Below are positions 24,637 through 34,293 of a DNA stretch of 34,339 nucleotides, one piece after another. The DNA comes from Algoriphagus sp. AGSA1. GTDB taxonomy: Bacteria; Bacteroidota; Bacteroidia; Cytophagales; Cyclobacteriaceae. The stretch is taken from contig NZ_JAJUWR010000045.1 in NCBI RefSeq assembly GCF_021390545.1, positions 1-34,339 of the forward strand, given 5' to 3'. Numbering within the stretch: position 1 is the first letter of the stretch; the number at the start of each line of letters is the position of its first letter. Under the pieces are notes generated by a model. The model did no database searches and was not told the origin of the DNA. It saw only the letters and a program-made list of their open reading frames with translations. A program made the position numbers and the translations under genes.

Positions 24637-24660
24637 AAAGCCCGGTCATGTCCGGGCTTT
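24637..24660. terminator. Bidirectional terminator, twin of 20313-20337
   Basis: AAAGCCCGG (24637-24645) and CCGGGCTTT (24652-24660) form a perfect 9-bp stem with a 6-nt loop and a T run after it. It separates the last immunity gene from an antisense XRE remnant. Confidence 0.85.
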
Positions 24661-24663
24661 TTG

Positions 24664-24930
24664 TTTTACAGCGCAGCTACATTTTTCTGGAAGAAGTCTT
24701 TGAATTTTTTGTTGGTGAGCATCTTGTCGATGAGCTTGAAGATGGTCTGCCTGTCCTCGTCCTCGAGCTGCTGGATTAGGCGCAGCTGTTCGACGGCCGT
24801 CTTGTCCTCGATGTGGACCTCGGCGGGAATGTCCCCGTCGTATGCGAGTATCTGGTCGGTGGTCATGTTGAAGAGCTGTACCGCCCTGTGACCAGTTTTT
24901 TTTCCTTGCGAAGGTTGGTAATGATAATGC
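24664..24930 (-). pseudogene. XRE-family regulator remnant with internal deletion
   Basis: On the minus strand a first frame reads IIITNLRKEKKLVTG (the usual start of an XRE helix-turn-helix) and then stops. A second frame just after it reads AVQLFNMTTDQILAYDGDIP, then VEQLRLIQQLEDEDRQTIFK, LIDKMLTNKKFKDFF and a stop at 24666, which is the usual end of such regulators. The recognition-helix part between them has been deleted and the frame lost. No ATG is left at the front end. The hairpin at 24637-24660 lies at its 3' end. Confidence 0.7.
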
Positions 24931-24971
24931 CTGAAATGAAATGCAAGGGGGTAAAGAAATTACTTCTATTG

Positions 24972-25003
24972 TTGATTTTCAAAAGCTGTTTTAGTTATAT
25001 TTG
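24972..25003 (+). promoter_or_regulatory. Bacteroidota-type promoter
   Basis: TTG at 24972-24974, a 21-nt spacer, then TATATTTG at 24996-25003. This matches the Bacteroidota sigma consensus (TTG, 19-21 nt, TAnnTTTG). The predicted transcript start is about 12 nt before the ATG at 25020. Confidence 0.65.
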
Positions 25004-25019
25004 ATTTTTACATATCGTT

Positions 25020-26396
25020 ATGAGTAAAGAAATCATTTTTATTGTTTGTTTGGTGCTATCATCCTATTTTTTGAAAGCCCAAAACTTACCGGGTGGCTTG
25101 AATTCAAGACTTCCTACTTCACCTATTTCCGGCCCACTTCCCAAGCTTCCCTCCAAACCAGAAATCCCTTACCTGGAAGAGCTCAAACAGATCCATTCGC
25201 TGAAGAAATCCTACGATTCCCTACAGAATGAACTCAAAGAACTCAAGGAGATGACCTCTGACAGCACCCGGCGGGACAGCCTCTTTACGCTGGCCAAGGA
25301 AAGGAGCAGGGAAGTGCTCGAACAGGAAAGCAAAACCCTGGAAAGCCTGGTCCAAAGCGAGGATATCCCCGGGGAGGAAATCAAGCATGCGGCAAAAAAC
25401 ACCCTGGAGCGGGTGAATGAATCCAAGGCCAGACTGGGGGATATCAGAAAAGTCGATGAGCTGGAATCCCTGGTGGACCAGAACAATGAAAACCTTAAGG
25501 CACTGACCAATGAATGGATCATGCCCAAAGTGGAAGAGCAAGTCACAGGAATAGTGAAAGAGGGATTTGACCCCAGAGACGCCAAAATCCCGGACTTCTA
25601 CGGTAAAGACGCATTGGCTGAACTGACAAAAAAAGGATTGCCTTCTGAAGTGCCTTTCGATCAGGCCAAGGAACTTGCCAAGGAGAAGGCAGGGCATATT
25701 TCCAATGAATACATCCAAAAGGCAGGAAAGGATTTTTCAAGATTGAAAATCGATTCCCTTGGGAATATAAAGACCATTCCATCTGAGCTGAAAAACAAGA
25801 AGAAAGAATTTTTTGAACCAAACCGCCTAAAAGGAGTGCCGGTTGTCCACCGGATTGGGATGTTGCTGTGGTATGATCCGCTGACCTCCTTCGGTGATGG
25901 GCTGTTGCTGGATTATGGGTTATCCTATTCCTTTACCCAACAGTTTTCCCTGCTGGGCGGGGGCACCTGGAAAAAGCAGTTTGACGACAAGGGGGAGTTG
26001 AGGAGAGAAGGGATTGGGGTGTTTACAGGAATTCGTTTCAGCAAGGGCAACTGGTTTGCCCAAGGGACTGTAAACCGCAATGAGGTCACCGTCACCAACC
26101 CGCCAGGCTATGAGTCCAGGGATTTTAATGGAAAAGCCTGGGCTACCGGTTTCGCGTTGGGAAGAACCATCCCTATGGGCAATACCATACGCTCAGTGGT
26201 GATGGGTTCTGTTGATCCCTTTTTTGACAAGAGATCCAGTTTACACAAGAGCAGGATCCAGCTGAAGATCGGCTTTGAGATCGGTTCCTTCCGGAAGCTC
26301 AGGAAAGAAGTGAAGGAGCTGGTTCCGTTGGATGGCTTGGAGGAAAAGGGAAATGAAAAGGTGGAGTATTATCTGAAGGATCTAGGGGAGCTGTGA
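25020..26396 (+). CDS. Secreted coiled-coil protein with outer-membrane barrel-like C-terminus
   Basis: 458 aa, family not recognised. Signal peptide (IIFIVCLVLSSYFLKAQ), a Pro-rich linker (about 22-48), then a long charged helical stretch (about 48-190: LKKSYDSLQNELKELKEMTS, VNESKARLGDIRKVDELESL) that should form a coiled coil. From about residue 280 it changes to alternating aromatic beta strands (RIGMLLWYDPLTSFGDGLLL, GLSYSFTQQFSLLGGGTW, FTGIRFSKGNWFAQGTVN), as in small outer-membrane barrels. It follows the last toxin cassette and has its own promoter. It may be an outer-membrane anchor or release factor for the RHS shell, with the coiled coil spanning the periplasm; this rests only on position and architecture. 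Confidence 0.75.
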   Translation: MSKEIIFIVCLVLSSYFLKAQNLPGGLNSRLPTSPISGPLPKLPSKPEIPYLEELKQIHSLKKSYDSLQNELKELKEMTSDSTRRDSLFTLAKERSREVLEQESKTLESLVQSEDIPGEEIKHAAKNTLERVNESKARLGDIRKVDELESLVDQNNENLKALTNEWIMPKVEEQVTGIVKEGFDPRDAKIPDFYGKDALAELTKKGLPSEVPFDQAKELAKEKAGHISNEYIQKAGKDFSRLKIDSLGNIKTIPSELKNKKKEFFEPNRLKGVPVVHRIGMLLWYDPLTSFGDGLLLDYGLSYSFTQQFSLLGGGTWKKQFDDKGELRREGIGVFTGIRFSKGNWFAQGTVNRNEVTVTNPPGYESRDFNGKAWATGFALGRTIPMGNTIRSVVMGSVDPFFDKRSSLHKSRIQLKIGFEIGSFRKLRKEVKELVPLDGLEEKGNEKVEYYLKDLGEL

Positions 26397-26617
26397 TTTG
26401 TTATTTATCAAAATGGATAAAAAAACAGAGTAGGGGTCTTCTTATGGTTTTTAGTTCTCTTTTAACTAGCGTACAGTCCAATATGTTCTGATTTAAATGA
26501 AAATTATAATTTAATCTTAAATTCAAAAAGTTTTTTATGACTAGAAATGTGTTTTCATCGCTATATGCAATTTATTCTGTGTTATAAATTTTGTTTAAAA
26601 ATATTTTATTTATACTT

Positions 26618-28498
26618 ATGAAAAATCCTCTTAGTGTTTTATTGATTGCCTTTTTGATGCCATTAGGAATCATTCAAGTATTTGGTTCGCTTTCATTGGA
26701 TGGTATCCTTAAGTTAGAGGGACCAAATGGAGATAGAGCTTCCTTGATGGATAGTTTTTCCGAGGATCTACCTGATACTTTGGGTGTTTCAGGAGATCCC
26801 GAAATGGAAGAGCTTGAAGAATTAAGAAAACAAGAATTAGAAGATTTTATCAATACTCATTTGGACAGTCTTGATCCATATTCTGGATCGGATGAGTCAG
26901 TTCAAATGCAAAAATCCGAGTCGATTCAGACTATGAGCCAATCCCTTCCAAATCAGGCTGAATATGATGCACTAATTGATTTGTACCAAGCGACGGGAGG
27001 GGTAAATTGGTATGAGAATTCCGGATGGAGTACCGCAGATCCGAATGTTGTTGAAAGTGTTGCCAACTGGGACAATATCATTGTTGACGCAGATGGTCAT
27101 GTAACCCATATTCAGCTTAACCACAAGAATCTGACAGGTGTTTTACCCTCCACGCTGCAAAATCTCACCTACTTAAAATGGTTTAGAGTCCAAGGGAATA
27201 ACCTGACAGGTCAATTGCCGGATTTTACCAATATGGCCCACTTGACTTTTGTTGAATTTTCTAGAAACAATTTTACGGGTGTAATGCCAGCTTCTTACGG
27301 AACCTGTCCAAATTTGGCAGAGATTCATGCTCATCAGAACAATATAGGTGGATCAATTCCCTCTAGTTATACCAACCTTACCAACTTAAAATGGCTTTCA
27401 CTGTATATGAATAACATGGAGGGGTCTCTACCATCAGACATTGGGAACATGTCAAGTTTGGAGTATCTTCATATACATACCAATAACTTTTCGGGTACTA
27501 TACCCTCCTCTCTAGAAAACCTTCCTGCTTTAGAGTTTATTGATCTAAGCAACAATTCATTTTCCGGGAGTTTGCCTAATGGAATTGGAAATATGCCCTC
27601 TCTTAAGTTTTTGTTTCTCCACAACAACGGTTTTTCCGGGACAATCCCTTCCACTTTAGGAAACACAAATCTTCTGGAAATCATGTGGATTTATTCCAAT
27701 CACTTTACAGGCAACTTACCGCAGTCTATGGGAAACCTGAATAAATTGAAAACGCTATTTGCGCAGGATAATGAATTGTCTGGCTCAATTCCCAATTCCT
27801 TTGGCGGAATGGCTGAGCTTACTGCGTTAAGGTTATACAATAATTCAATACAGGGAAGTATTCCTTCCAGCTTAGGTAATTTAAACAAAGTGGAGGAAAT
27901 CAGACTTCAAAACAACCTTTTGAGTGGTCCAATTCCATCCCAGCTTGGTAATATTCAAAATTTGGAAGTTTTAATTTTGGAAAACAACAAATTAAGCGGG
28001 GTCATTCCATCCAGCTTTTGTTCTTTTAATTCACTTCAGCTACTTAGACTGAACAACAACTTATTGGATGGGGAGATTCCGAATTGCCTATACGATAAAA
28101 ATATCTATTCATTTACAGTGAATTATAACCATTTTAATTTTGTGGATTTAAGTTATGCCAAAACCAAAGAGTCAAATTTTAATAATTACTCTCCGCAGAA
28201 TCTCAAATTTGTTGATACGCTATACGTCCAGCAAAATCAGACCCTTGATTTGACTGTTGATGACGGAAATTATCAAGGTGCCCCATCTATTTATCGGTGG
28301 AACAAGGATGGCACATGGTTGCATTCTGCCTCTCCAAGTAACAAAACATTAAATGTGGATTGTGGAACTTCCCCCTGTGAGGGTCTATATTATCTGCAGA
28401 TTACCAATCCTGATTTCCCGAATGCCCGTTTGAGCGGAAACTTATTTTATTTGAAAACAGGAGTCCAATTGAGTAGGACTATCTGTATGGTTGATTAA
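26618..28498 (+). CDS. Secreted leucine-rich-repeat protein (LRR family member B)
   Basis: 626 aa from the ATG at 26618 (a TTG at 26591 gives a longer reading, but MKNPLSVLLIAFLMPLG is a proper signal peptide start). Acidic linker, then the cap NQAEYDALIDLYQATGGVNW, then about 14 LRRs of the LSGSIPNSFGGMAELTAL type, and a C-terminal domain with FVDTLYVQQNQTLDLTVDDG, YRWNKDGTWL and a CGTSPCEGLYYL cysteine pair, ending TICMVD. It is a close relative of the gene at 28509 and of 6876. There is no promoter I can point to in the AT-rich 26397-26617. Probably secreted or surface-exposed, with a binding role. Confidence 0.85.
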   Translation: MKNPLSVLLIAFLMPLGIIQVFGSLSLDGILKLEGPNGDRASLMDSFSEDLPDTLGVSGDPEMEELEELRKQELEDFINTHLDSLDPYSGSDESVQMQKSESIQTMSQSLPNQAEYDALIDLYQATGGVNWYENSGWSTADPNVVESVANWDNIIVDADGHVTHIQLNHKNLTGVLPSTLQNLTYLKWFRVQGNNLTGQLPDFTNMAHLTFVEFSRNNFTGVMPASYGTCPNLAEIHAHQNNIGGSIPSSYTNLTNLKWLSLYMNNMEGSLPSDIGNMSSLEYLHIHTNNFSGTIPSSLENLPALEFIDLSNNSFSGSLPNGIGNMPSLKFLFLHNNGFSGTIPSTLGNTNLLEIMWIYSNHFTGNLPQSMGNLNKLKTLFAQDNELSGSIPNSFGGMAELTALRLYNNSIQGSIPSSLGNLNKVEEIRLQNNLLSGPIPSQLGNIQNLEVLILENNKLSGVIPSSFCSFNSLQLLRLNNNLLDGEIPNCLYDKNIYSFTVNYNHFNFVDLSYAKTKESNFNNYSPQNLKFVDTLYVQQNQTLDLTVDDGNYQGAPSIYRWNKDGTWLHSASPSNKTLNVDCGTSPCEGLYYLQITNPDFPNARLSGNLFYLKTGVQLSRTICMVD

Positions 28499-28508
28499 GA
28501 CTTATGTT

Positions 28509-30416
28509 ATGAAGAATAATATGTTTTTGCTGTCATTAGGCATTGTAGTAAGCTGGTTTGCATTCTGGTATAATGAAGTGTCCTCCAATCCGGGATTACT
28601 TAAAGAAACAGATGATAATGTAGATGTTTTTTTGCAAGAGGGGGAAATTGATAAGAATCAGCTTTATTTGGATAGCATGTTATGGGAGCAAATGATGCTC
28701 GAAGCTGAGAGGGTTTCCCCTAATGTTGCCAAGTTGAATTATTCAAAATTAAAAAATGACCCAAAAAAAGGCGCACCGGAAAAGACATCTGACGGGAATT
28801 CTGTTTTCAGTAATACTTCAGGAATAGTTACTGGCGGCTCCGTCTCGTCTGATAATGAATTGTCTTTGAATTCAATGAATTCGGTTTCAGCACTGCCCAG
28901 TCAGGCTGAATATGATGCCTTGATGGATTTTTACCAGGCTATGGATGGGCCCAACTGGTTTAATAACTCAGGTTGGAGTTCTGCGAACCCTAATGTTTTG
29001 CAGGATGTGAGTAATTTTCATGGATTGACACTAGATGCAAGTGGGCATGTTAAATGGATCATATTTTGGCAAAACAACCTTAACGGTACCATTCCTGAAA
29101 GTTTTGGGGATCTGACTTATCTGGAGCATATCCAGATGGTGAGAAATCCCCATATCGGTCAGCTGCCGCAGAGTTTGGGAAACCTCGACAAGGTTGTAGA
29201 ACTCTTGCTCTATGGGAATAATATGACAGGTACTATTCCTGGCACGATTGGGAATATGACCGCACTGGAAAATGTCCACCTATATATAAACAATCTTACA
29301 GGCAGTATTCCCCCATCCCTTACATCTTTGCCCAACCTTGAGTTTTTTAGCGTTTATGACAATAACCTGACGGGTGTTTTACCTTCCGATTTAGGAGATT
29401 TGAATAAACTGACCCATTTTTATATCAATGGCAATGCGATTACTGGAAATATACCCTCCTCCATAGGAAACATGTCAGCGATGAAAGAGCTTTATCTATA
29501 TTCAAATCAGCTTTCAGGACCTATCCCTACTTCGATCGGTAATCTTTCCGGCTTAACACGCCTGTACCTCAACCAAAATCAGTTGTCAGGCACCTTGCCT
29601 GTTTCACTAGGAAACTTGGATAATCTGCAGTTTTTCTGGCTACAGGATAACAATGTCACAGGGCAGATACCGTGAGAAATGGGAGAGCTGCAACTTCTGG
29701 ATTCATTTTTGGCCTATAGAAATAACTTCGCGGGTAGTCTTCCTCCAACCTTAGGAAATATAGTCGCACTACGGCAATTAAGGTTGGATGAGAACCAAAT
29801 TGCAGGGGCGATACCCCCTTCCTATGGAAATTTGGTCAACATCAATACGTTAACACTCAATGATAACAAACTCACAGGGAATATACCCACCAGTTTTTGT
29901 TCGTTCGCTGCCATCAGTCAACTTGGATTACATAACAACCGACTGGAAGGGTACATCCCGGATTGTCTCCTCGACAAAAATATCACTGAATTTACGGTAA
30001 GGTATAATTATTACAACTTTGAGGAACTTGCTTATTCCAAAACAAAAATCTCCAATTATTACAAGTATGCCCCACAGTACCTTAAGTTCGTTGATACGCT
30101 GTATGTAACACCAAACACAACGGTTGATCTTACCTATGATGACGGTAATTACCTGGGCTCCCCCTCCTTGTATCGGTGGAAAAAGGATGGAGTATGGCTC
30201 CACGATGCATCTGCTTCCAATGATGTGATCAGTATCAACTGTAGTTCATCCGGATCACAGTCCTGTGAGGGACTTTATTATTTACTGATTACTAATCCCG
30301 ATTATGCGGGAGCTTATTTGAGTGGTGACATATTTTATCTGAAAATGGCACCGGAATTAGATCGGACTATATGTTCTGCCGATGAATTATATCAGGCACT
30401 TGAATTATGTATTTAA
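28509..30416 (+). pseudogene. LRR family member C, interrupted by an in-frame TGA
   Basis: The ATG at 28509 (MKNNMFLLSLGIVVSWFAFW) starts 10 bp after member B. The reading frame runs to a TGA at 29673-29675 inside an LRR (NNVTGQIP, stop, EMGELQLL) and then continues in the same frame to 30416, giving 635 codons, almost the length of member B. The cap (SQAEYDALMDFYQAMDGPNW), LRRs and C-terminal domain (FVDTLYVTPNTTVDLTYDDG, YRWKKDGVWL, SCEGLYYL, DRTICSAD) are otherwise intact. LRRs often have IPREMG here, so CGA to TGA is the simplest explanation. A recent nonsense mutation, a sequencing error or stop readthrough are all possible. Confidence 0.8.
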
Positions 30417-30456
30417 GGTGTGGGCTATGCTTTTTATATGTAACAGCTACTGGAAA

Positions 30457-30489
30457 ACTGGCCAGCAGCGAGCTGGCCAGTCGGATTTT
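30457..30489 (+). terminator. Rho-independent terminator after the LRR tandem
   Basis: ACTGGCCAGC (30457-30466) and GCTGGCCAGT (30472-30481) form a perfect 10-bp stem with a 5-nt loop, followed by CGGATTTTTT. Confidence 0.85.
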
Positions 30490-30587
30490 TTAGAGAAATT
30501 GGATATCCAACCGGGACAATTTGAACCTATTTAAAACAGAATATAGAAAAGTAAGATCTGATAAGTTAATTACTGACTGAGTATTCC

Positions 30588-31061
30588 CTACTCATGATGA
30601 TAAGGCTCGTTTCGTAGAATTGTAAACCCTCTATACAATTGCTCTATGAAAAATGGACGGATCATCTGATGGGAAAAAGTCATTTTGGAAATCGAGAGCT
30701 TGCCATTGGCACGGGCATAAACTTCATCCGAAAAGCCATAAGGCCCTCCGATTAGGAATATCAGTTGCTTAAGCCCGGAATTCATTTTCTTTTGGAGAAA
30801 AACGGAAAAGTCCATGCTACTGTAGCTTTTGCCCCGCTCATCCAGCAAGATCAACTCATCAGAAGGTACCAGCTTTTTTAAGATCATCTCCCCTTCCTTT
30901 TCTTTCTGCAGAATCGCGGATAGGGATTTCGTGTTTTTCAGGTCTGGGATGACTTCAAATTCAAATTTGACATAAAAATTCAGCCGCTTACTATACTCTT
31001 CTATCAGTTCAATAATGGCTTTGCTGTCAGTTTTGCCTATTGCTATCAGTTTGATGGTCAT
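30588..31061 (-). CDS. rlmH: 23S rRNA (pseudouridine1915-N3)-methyltransferase
   Basis: 157 aa, the standard RlmH length. A SPOUT-class enzyme that methylates pseudouridine 1915 in helix 69 of 23S rRNA in assembled ribosomes, using S-adenosylmethionine. It has the N-terminal IKLIAIGKT strand, the SAM-site loop LIFLIGGPYGFSDEVYARA and the conserved C-terminal SHQMIRPFFIEQLYRGF followed by ILRNEPYHHE. It is transcribed divergently from the protease gene at 31156, with 94 bp between them. No oddities. Confidence 0.97.
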   Translation of the reverse strand: MTIKLIAIGKTDSKAIIELIEEYSKRLNFYVKFEFEVIPDLKNTKSLSAILQKEKEGEMILKKLVPSDELILLDERGKSYSSMDFSVFLQKKMNSGLKQLIFLIGGPYGFSDEVYARANGKLSISKMTFSHQMIRPFFIEQLYRGFTILRNEPYHHE

Positions 31062-31155
31062 TCACGAAAATAGCAATACCAACCATATTATTTTCTTTTT
31101 CTAAGTCAGAGAATAAACTTAATTTCCTGCTTCCTACCATGACAAACTCCTTTTT

Positions 31156-34100
31156 ATGAGAAAATTTATAGCCTTCTTTACGTTTTTCTGCCTGGTCCAG
31201 CTGGTTTCTGGCCAATCAAAAGCCCCATATTTTGTCCTCGACCCCACGCTGACTCCCGACGCCAAAGAAATCGTGTTCAGTTTTGAAGGGGATCTCTGGA
31301 AAGTACCGGTAGAAGGAGGGTCATCTGTGCGACTGACAGCTATGGAAGGGATAGAGAGCAGGCCGGCCGTGTCACCGGATGGTAAATGGCTGGCCTTTAC
31401 CGCAGAGCAATTTGGGAATAAGGATGTATTTGTAATGCCGATGACAGGAGGAGAGATACGGCAGTTGACCTTTCATGACGGTGCCGATGAGGTAGAGTCC
31501 TGGAGCTGGGAAAGTGACAGGATTTACTTTACCTCTGATAGGTACAATAGATTTTCGGGATATGAAATCGGACTTGATGGGGCCACGCCCAAAAGACTTT
31601 TTCCACATTACTTCAACACCATCCATGGGACGGTGGTACACCCCAAAACAGGGGAAATTTACTTCAACGAGACCTGGGAGAGTAAGACTTTTGCCCACCG
31701 AAAACGCTACAAGGGAGAATATAATCCTGATATTAAGTCTTACAATCCTTCTTCAGGGCAGTTTGTGCAATACACGGACTATGAGGGAAAGGATTTTGGA
31801 ACAACTATAGACCAAAATGGAAATGTGTTTTTTCAGTCAGATGAAGGGAATGATGAATACAACTTATACACATTTGATGGGACTATTAAAAAACAACTGA
31901 CAGATTTCCCTACTTCCATCATGTGGCCGAAGGTGAGCGCCAATGGGGAGAAAATAGTTTTCCGAAAAGATTACCAGGCATTTGTCTATGATGTGGCCAC
32001 TGGGAATACCACCCAACCTGAAATTTCAATTTACCAAAATCAAACTCTCCAAAAGGATCTTTCCAGGCAGGTCTCCGGAAATATCTCAAATTTTGATGTT
32101 TCCCCGGATGGGAACAAAATGGCATTTGTGTCTAGGGGAATTCTTTTCATCTCAGATATCAAAGGCAAATTTGTCAAGCAAATTCCCACAGATCCAAAGG
32201 AAGCTGTAGAAGAGGTAAAATGGCTTACGGACAACAAAACGCTTATCTATTCCCGTACAGTACAGGGCTATCACAATTGGTTTACAATCTCAGCCCAAAA
32301 TCCCGGAGAAGAGAAGCAGCTGACCCAAGATAAGTTTAAAAACCGTCAGTTGACTTTGAACAAAGACAGAAGCTTGGGGGTATATATTGGAGGCCGAAAT
32401 GAAGTCAGGGAGATCGACCTGAAGACATTGAAAAGCAAAACACTTGTCCAGGACGAACTATGGGGACTGTACACACCAAATGCTTACTTGTCTCCTGATG
32501 ATCAATACGTAGTATTCAGCCCTATCCGCAATTTTGAGCGGGATGTGATCGTCTATCATAGGCCTACACAAAAGACGATTAACTTGACGGAGACTTTCGT
32601 GACCGAGACCTCTCCCTACTGGTCGCCGGATGGCAAATACATTTATTTTACTACAGACCGTACCCATGCAAGTTACCCTTATGGCACTACCGATGCGCAT
32701 ATTTTCAGAATGAAACTGAACAAATTCGCGGAGTTGTTTGAGTCAGATAAGGTAGCGGAGCTCTTTAAGGAAGAGCCGAAAGAGGATAAAGAGAAAAAGG
32801 ACAGCAAAGAGGACAAGGCTTCACCGGAAGCGAAGATATCTCCACAGAGAATAATGGAGAGATTGGAGCTGATAGGGCCTTCTTTTGGGCAGCAATCTAA
32901 CCCTGTCATACTTCAAAAAGACGGTAAAACCTGGGTGTTTTATACCTCTAACCATGATGAAGGTGACTCAAAATTATGGAAAACCACGCTCGAAGATTTC
33001 GAAAAGACAAAGACCGAGAAAGTAAGTGATGAACGCATTGGAGGATATGATTTAGTTCAGTCCAAGGATAAGGTTTACTTGCTGGCTGGAGGAAAAATAC
33101 ACAGCTTGGATCCTGCCGCCAATAAACTCGAGGAGATAAAAGTCCCGCACCAATTCGAAAAGAAATTGAGGGATGAGTTTGAACAGATGTATTATGAAGC
33201 CTGGGCGGGAATGGAGCAGAATTTCTACGACGGTGACTTTCATGGGGAAAACTGGCAGGAACTCCGGGACCGCTATGCGGAATTTTTACCTTATGTGAGC
33301 AGCAGAGAAAATCTACGGACTATTTTCAACGATATGCTGGGCGAACTGAATACTTCACATTTTGGATTCAACTCTTATGGTGACGAGGAAAGAGGTTATT
33401 TTGGTACGCAAACCATGAATGCAGGAATTGTCTTTGATGAGGAGAGCCCATTCCAGGTTAAGTATATCTTAAAGCATAGTCCAGTAGATTTGGATCCTGC
33501 TCCGGTGCTTCCAGGTGATAATCTGCTTGCTGTGAATGGAGTGAAAATAGATTCAAAGCAAAACCGTGAATACTATTTCGCAGCTCCAGGTATGACCAAG
33601 GAGCTGGTTTTGACCTTTGACAGAAATGGCGAGAGTATTACGGTGAAAGTTCTTCCCGCTTCCACAGGACAAATGAAAACATGGCTCTACGATGAATGGA
33701 TGGATGCCAATGAAGCTTATGTGGACGAAAAGTCCGATGATAAAATCTCATACATCCACATGAAAAACATGGGCGGAGGCGAGCTGCAACATTTCTTGGA
33801 GAAAATGGTCTCTGTGAAAGGTAACCGGGAAGGATTGATCCTTGACTTACGGTATAACACTGGCGGAAATGTACATGACAAAGTCCTTCAGTTTCTAAGC
33901 CAGAAGAGTTACCTGCAGTGGAAGTACCGTGATGGTGCCCTGACCAACCAGCCTAATTTCTCCCCTGCGGACAAGCCTATTGTACTTCTGATCAATGAGC
34001 AATCCTTGTCCGACGCGGAGATGACCGCTGCGGGATTTAAGGAGCTGGGCTTGGGAACAATCGTGGGAACCGAAACTTACCGCTGGATTATCTTTACTTC

Positions 34101-34293
34101 CGGGCAGGGATTGGTGGATGGCTCATTTTATAGGCTTCCGGCTTGGGGCTGCTATACGCTTGATGGAAGGAATTTGGAAAAGGACGGAGTGCAACCGGAT
34201 ATCCGTATAGAAGAGGGGTTTACAGATCGATTGAAGGGCAAACAGAAGCAGCTGGACAAAGCTATAGAGCTGATCATGGAGAAGTTGAGGTAA
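31156..34293 (+). CDS. Secreted tricorn-like S41 peptidase with beta-propeller
   Basis: 1045 aa with a signal peptide (FIAFFTFFCLVQLVSGQ). The first 550 residues form WD40/TolB-like propeller blades (SPDGKWLAFTAEQFGNKDVF, SPDGNKMAFVSRG, SPYWSPDGKYIYFTTDR). A charged Lys/Glu linker follows (about 530-560), then a tricorn-core region with His735 in LNTSHFGFNSYG, a PDZ-like segment (about 775-835), and the S41 catalytic half with LILDLRYNTGGNVHDKV, NEQSLSDAEMTAAGF (nucleophile Ser952 before Asp953) and GRNLEKDGVQPD. These are the expected tricorn catalytic elements. It probably trims peptides in the periplasm. It is divergent from rlmH and ends cleanly 46 bp before the window edge. Confidence 0.93.
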   Translation: MRKFIAFFTFFCLVQLVSGQSKAPYFVLDPTLTPDAKEIVFSFEGDLWKVPVEGGSSVRLTAMEGIESRPAVSPDGKWLAFTAEQFGNKDVFVMPMTGGEIRQLTFHDGADEVESWSWESDRIYFTSDRYNRFSGYEIGLDGATPKRLFPHYFNTIHGTVVHPKTGEIYFNETWESKTFAHRKRYKGEYNPDIKSYNPSSGQFVQYTDYEGKDFGTTIDQNGNVFFQSDEGNDEYNLYTFDGTIKKQLTDFPTSIMWPKVSANGEKIVFRKDYQAFVYDVATGNTTQPEISIYQNQTLQKDLSRQVSGNISNFDVSPDGNKMAFVSRGILFISDIKGKFVKQIPTDPKEAVEEVKWLTDNKTLIYSRTVQGYHNWFTISAQNPGEEKQLTQDKFKNRQLTLNKDRSLGVYIGGRNEVREIDLKTLKSKTLVQDELWGLYTPNAYLSPDDQYVVFSPIRNFERDVIVYHRPTQKTINLTETFVTETSPYWSPDGKYIYFTTDRTHASYPYGTTDAHIFRMKLNKFAELFESDKVAELFKEEPKEDKEKKDSKEDKASPEAKISPQRIMERLELIGPSFGQQSNPVILQKDGKTWVFYTSNHDEGDSKLWKTTLEDFEKTKTEKVSDERIGGYDLVQSKDKVYLLAGGKIHSLDPAANKLEEIKVPHQFEKKLRDEFEQMYYEAWAGMEQNFYDGDFHGENWQELRDRYAEFLPYVSSRENLRTIFNDMLGELNTSHFGFNSYGDEERGYFGTQTMNAGIVFDEESPFQVKYILKHSPVDLDPAPVLPGDNLLAVNGVKIDSKQNREYYFAAPGMTKELVLTFDRNGESITVKVLPASTGQMKTWLYDEWMDANEAYVDEKSDDKISYIHMKNMGGGELQHFLEKMVSVKGNREGLILDLRYNTGGNVHDKVLQFLSQKSYLQWKYRDGALTNQPNFSPADKPIVLLINEQSLSDAEMTAAGFKELGLGTIVGTETYRWIIFTSGQGLVDGSFYRLPAWGCYTLDGRNLEKDGVQPDIRIEEGFTDRLKGKQKQLDKAIELIMEKLR

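Noticed and set aside
25211..25821. Minus-strand open frames opposite the coiled-coil gene
   Set aside because: They mirror the codon pattern of the Glu/Lys-rich coiled coil on the plus strand and have no domain of their own.
27100..28060. CRISPR-like or tandem DNA repeats in the LRR genes
   Set aside because: The periodicity is about 72 bp and lies at protein level (24-residue LRRs); DNA units are too diverged and have no unique spacers.
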